This document shows positions 14,501-15,357 of a stretch of DNA of 15,357 nucleotides, one piece after another; position 1 is the stretch's first letter, and each line of letters begins with the position of its first letter. The notes below the pieces were generated by a model that was not told where the DNA came from, searched no databases, and saw nothing but the letters and a program-made list of their open reading frames with translations. The DNA comes from Natronohydrobacter sp. (GTDB taxonomy: Bacteria; Pseudomonadota; Alphaproteobacteria; Rhodobacterales; Rhodobacteraceae), in assembly GCA_007123015.1 (NCBI GenBank), contig SKSL01000154.1, forward strand, positions 1 to 15,357, read 5' to 3'. A program made the translations under genes and the position numbers.

Positions 14501-14841
14501 TCGAATTGTGGCTGCCTGTGCTGCCTGACCCAGCGGCGCTGTTCGTACAGATTGCCTGTCGTCCAGTGGCGAAGCCCGATCAGCGTCTGTATGCGCAGGT
14601 CTTCTGGAACGGGCAGCCCGTGGGTCAAGGGTATTGGGACAGCGACCAGCCTATCCTGTTGGAGTTCGAGCTGCCTGCCGGGGCCCATGCGCAGTCTGCC
14701 CCCGCGTGTCTTGAGATTGTGACGGATTCGCTGGCCACCCCGGCGGATCTGGCACTCGGGCATTGTGACAACATTGCCGGATTGGGGGTTACAGATGTTT
14801 TCCTCAGCCGATTGCACGACACGAACTTGTCAGAGGCATGA
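11548..14841 (+). CDS. GT4 glycosyltransferase fused to a degenerate GT-B domain and beta-sandwich repeats
   Basis: 1097 residues. Domain 1 (about 8-365) is GT4: FGGPGLRVPR (22-31), donor-site VGRIEPRKN (205-213; R207, K212) and SEGASLAALEAAAAGVP with the EX7E pair E281/E289. A proline/alanine linker (370-392) leads to domain 2 (about 392-775), which follows the GT4 plan, but the donor-site lysine is replaced (ARDN, 603-606) and the EX7E glutamates by A686 and D694, so it is probably inactive. The C-terminus (about 797-1092) looks like two beta-sandwich units beginning near WHPVEPWGRWAR (800-811) and GWTTLDRNP (945-953) and ending in LGVGLVALRAL and LGVTDVFLSRL. The ATG at 11548 is the only start after the in-frame TGA at 11518; the ribosome site is weak. 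The next gene overlaps its stop. Confidence 0.87.
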   Translation: MPDLSALPPIRLLMHGAERHAFGGPGLRVPRTAQALRDLGVQAQAAWLTDVQDIAEDIVHLFNVWSPDTALRGLQALKRAGKRVVFSPIYLDLSASAFWNDIPAEGDIAAHARRARAALAGRARGLEILPSYHAQVREMLSLADHVIFLSAVERAALAAIGAEVPDTRASLIHNPVDAALWQGGDPDLFRAAFLPEDPRDYVLCVGRIEPRKNQLLLAQALRGLPWQLVLIGRAGDAEYAARIQSEAGAQVRMLGRLPAGSDLLRSALAGARVFCLPSWSEGASLAALEAAAAGVPLALSDTSSEREYFGDHAQYCAPWDPDDIRRAVLKASQRPAEDTRALQDLVAQRYSWARYAELTAKAYDQLQKTVPAPVPRAAAPPVSAGLSAPPPLALDITGLIAERGRAVRRDVLADLAQALHESHDVRLVYWHTDLQRYIDAPRNGWGGGQLARHAVLARQARSDAASIDGHALIVPGQSWAHDRAQFHALADLHSAADVIILSYIDQPGILSAPHWYPAEQEAALLQTLPEMAQLASALITATATGAEDLSRALAYMAGDPAPVHVIPDRLRGEDKAGPDRAAPEILPNLGARPYVLVESDLSARDNLDLVARVWARLRREYPEHAIDLVILHPALLQDPDAERRLDRLARDPALRECCFLLANPARSQRNRLLKDCLFSLAPAHHADSDIRVADSLALNAVCLCSDIQGYRPWQEKGAICLDPDEVSVWLDKIVELVAAPEMLAAARARLQAPDTWQPKDAAQAFSDLAAQVMRQRSPTPLRAGEIVTPGTMTMACDPRWHPVEPWGRWARADRAGFRVNLSKLRADLPPGQSVLTVMLQLAVPVIGDVAGVPPLLRRLCIRVQGEIVYEARLRGAAMPPEIFLSLPVVLIPEDGIVTFNLSLPTQIDTSGSEAQARQLGVGLVALRALHPHRDNLLACTAHPDGWTTLDRNPDMDLSRPEHRESVARGLVHDLAWGCGSRFGRVELWLPVLPDPAALFVQIACRPVAKPDQRLYAQVFWNGQPVGQGYWDSDQPILLEFELPAGAHAQSAPACLEIVTDSLATPADLALGHCDNIAGLGVTDVFLSRLHDTNLSEA

Positions 14842-15357
14842 TGCGTATTTCCGCCAAGAGCATATTCGACAGTCCCTTGCCTGCGCCGGAACTGGTTCCC
14901 GGCATCGTTCTGGGACGTTTCTGGTCCCTGGGCACGGAACCGGTCTGGTCGCGGCATCGTGCAGCAAGCCTGGTGGTCAGCGCCGACGCGTTTCCGACAC
15001 CGCATCCGATCTGCCTGCGCGTGCAGCTGCATGCCGCGCGTCCGGATGCGCCATACCAGCTGCGCCTTCACAGTCCGGGCCATCCGGACCAGACCTGCAC
15101 GATCACGACCAGCGACCCTGTCGAGCTGTTGCTGCGCACGCCGGTCCATGTGGATGGGGCGCGTCACACTCCGATCCAGCTTGAACTGGACCAGCTCGCG
15201 CGCCCTGCAACGATGGGCATCGGAGCAGAGCTGCATGATGACAGACAGCTGGGGCTGCGGATTTGCGATCTGACAGTGGATGTCCCGGATCTGCGCTCGC
15301 CGATCCTGCCGGGGGATCCGGGCGTAGCAGGGGCAATCCTTGAAACTGGCTGGGACC
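14841..15357 (+). CDS. Beta-sandwich-domain protein, start of gene cut by right edge
   Basis: An open frame with no stop runs from ATG codons at 14838 and 14841 to the window end (172 codons from 14841). AGAGG at 14832-14836 gives 4-nt spacing to 14841, so that start is preferred; it shares a base with the stop of the upstream gene, implying coupling. The visible part reads like one beta-sandwich unit: FWSLGTEPVWSRHRAASLVV near residue 27-46, alternating polar/hydrophobic strands, and a final strand QLGLRICDLTVD, matching the unit ends in the upstream protein. A glycosyltransferase domain may follow beyond the edge, as in related fusions, but that is not visible. No function can be assigned from this fragment. 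Confidence 0.75.
   Translation, partial: MRISAKSIFDSPLPAPELVPGIVLGRFWSLGTEPVWSRHRAASLVVSADAFPTPHPICLRVQLHAARPDAPYQLRLHSPGHPDQTCTITTSDPVELLLRTPVHVDGARHTPIQLELDQLARPATMGIGAELHDDRQLGLRICDLTVDVPDLRSPILPGDPGVAGAILETGWD

Overview
The window looks like a surface-polysaccharide biosynthesis region from a GC-rich alphaproteobacterium. The likely group is the Rhodobacteraceae (roseobacter-type). This rests on protein style: GalU, a rhamnan-synthesis-F-type protein, and methyltransferase/coiled-coil proteins with the W-Q-P-R-H signature, all of which I associate with that group. It also rests on base composition and on an intergenic palindromic repeat with alphaproteobacterial architecture. It is a family-level guess; there is no rRNA gene to confirm it.

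Layout. A possible divergent membrane-protein gene is cut by the left edge (1-109, minus, weak). galU (189-1079, plus) follows, making UDP-glucose. It converges on a large minus-strand gene (1306-3729) encoding an 807-residue RgpF-like protein with three short FD-Y repeats and a C-terminal GT-B-like domain. The 226-bp convergent gap holds a palindromic repeat element. A 203-bp divergent gap (3730-3932), with a 7-bp inverted repeat at its centre, separates that gene from a plus-strand run of seven genes: a small class I methyltransferase (3933-4592); two tandem paralogous methyltransferase-fold plus coiled-coil proteins (4615-6087, 6202-7773); a double glycosyltransferase GT2-GT4 with FD-Y repeats (7790-10429); a GT8-type glycosyltransferase (10437-11381); a 1097-residue protein with GT4, degenerate GT-B and beta-sandwich parts (11548-14841); and a beta-sandwich protein cut by the right edge (14841 onward). 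Most plus-strand junctions are short or overlapping. The exceptions are gaps of 114 bp and 166 bp, the latter with two hairpins.

Working together (inference). GalU supplies an activated sugar. Five or more glycosyltransferase domains (RgpF-like, GT-B-like, GT2, GT4, GT8, GT4) would build a repeating glycan. The small methyltransferase may modify sugars or cap the chain. The paired methyltransferase-fold/coiled-coil proteins keep a nucleotide-binding loop but lack the downstream acidic/histidine motifs of their family, and one has an internally duplicated coiled coil, so they may act as scaffold or length-measuring proteins. No polymerase, flippase, ABC exporter or chain-length Wzz protein is seen here, so the export route must lie outside the window. 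No mobile element, CRISPR array, tRNA or rRNA was found.
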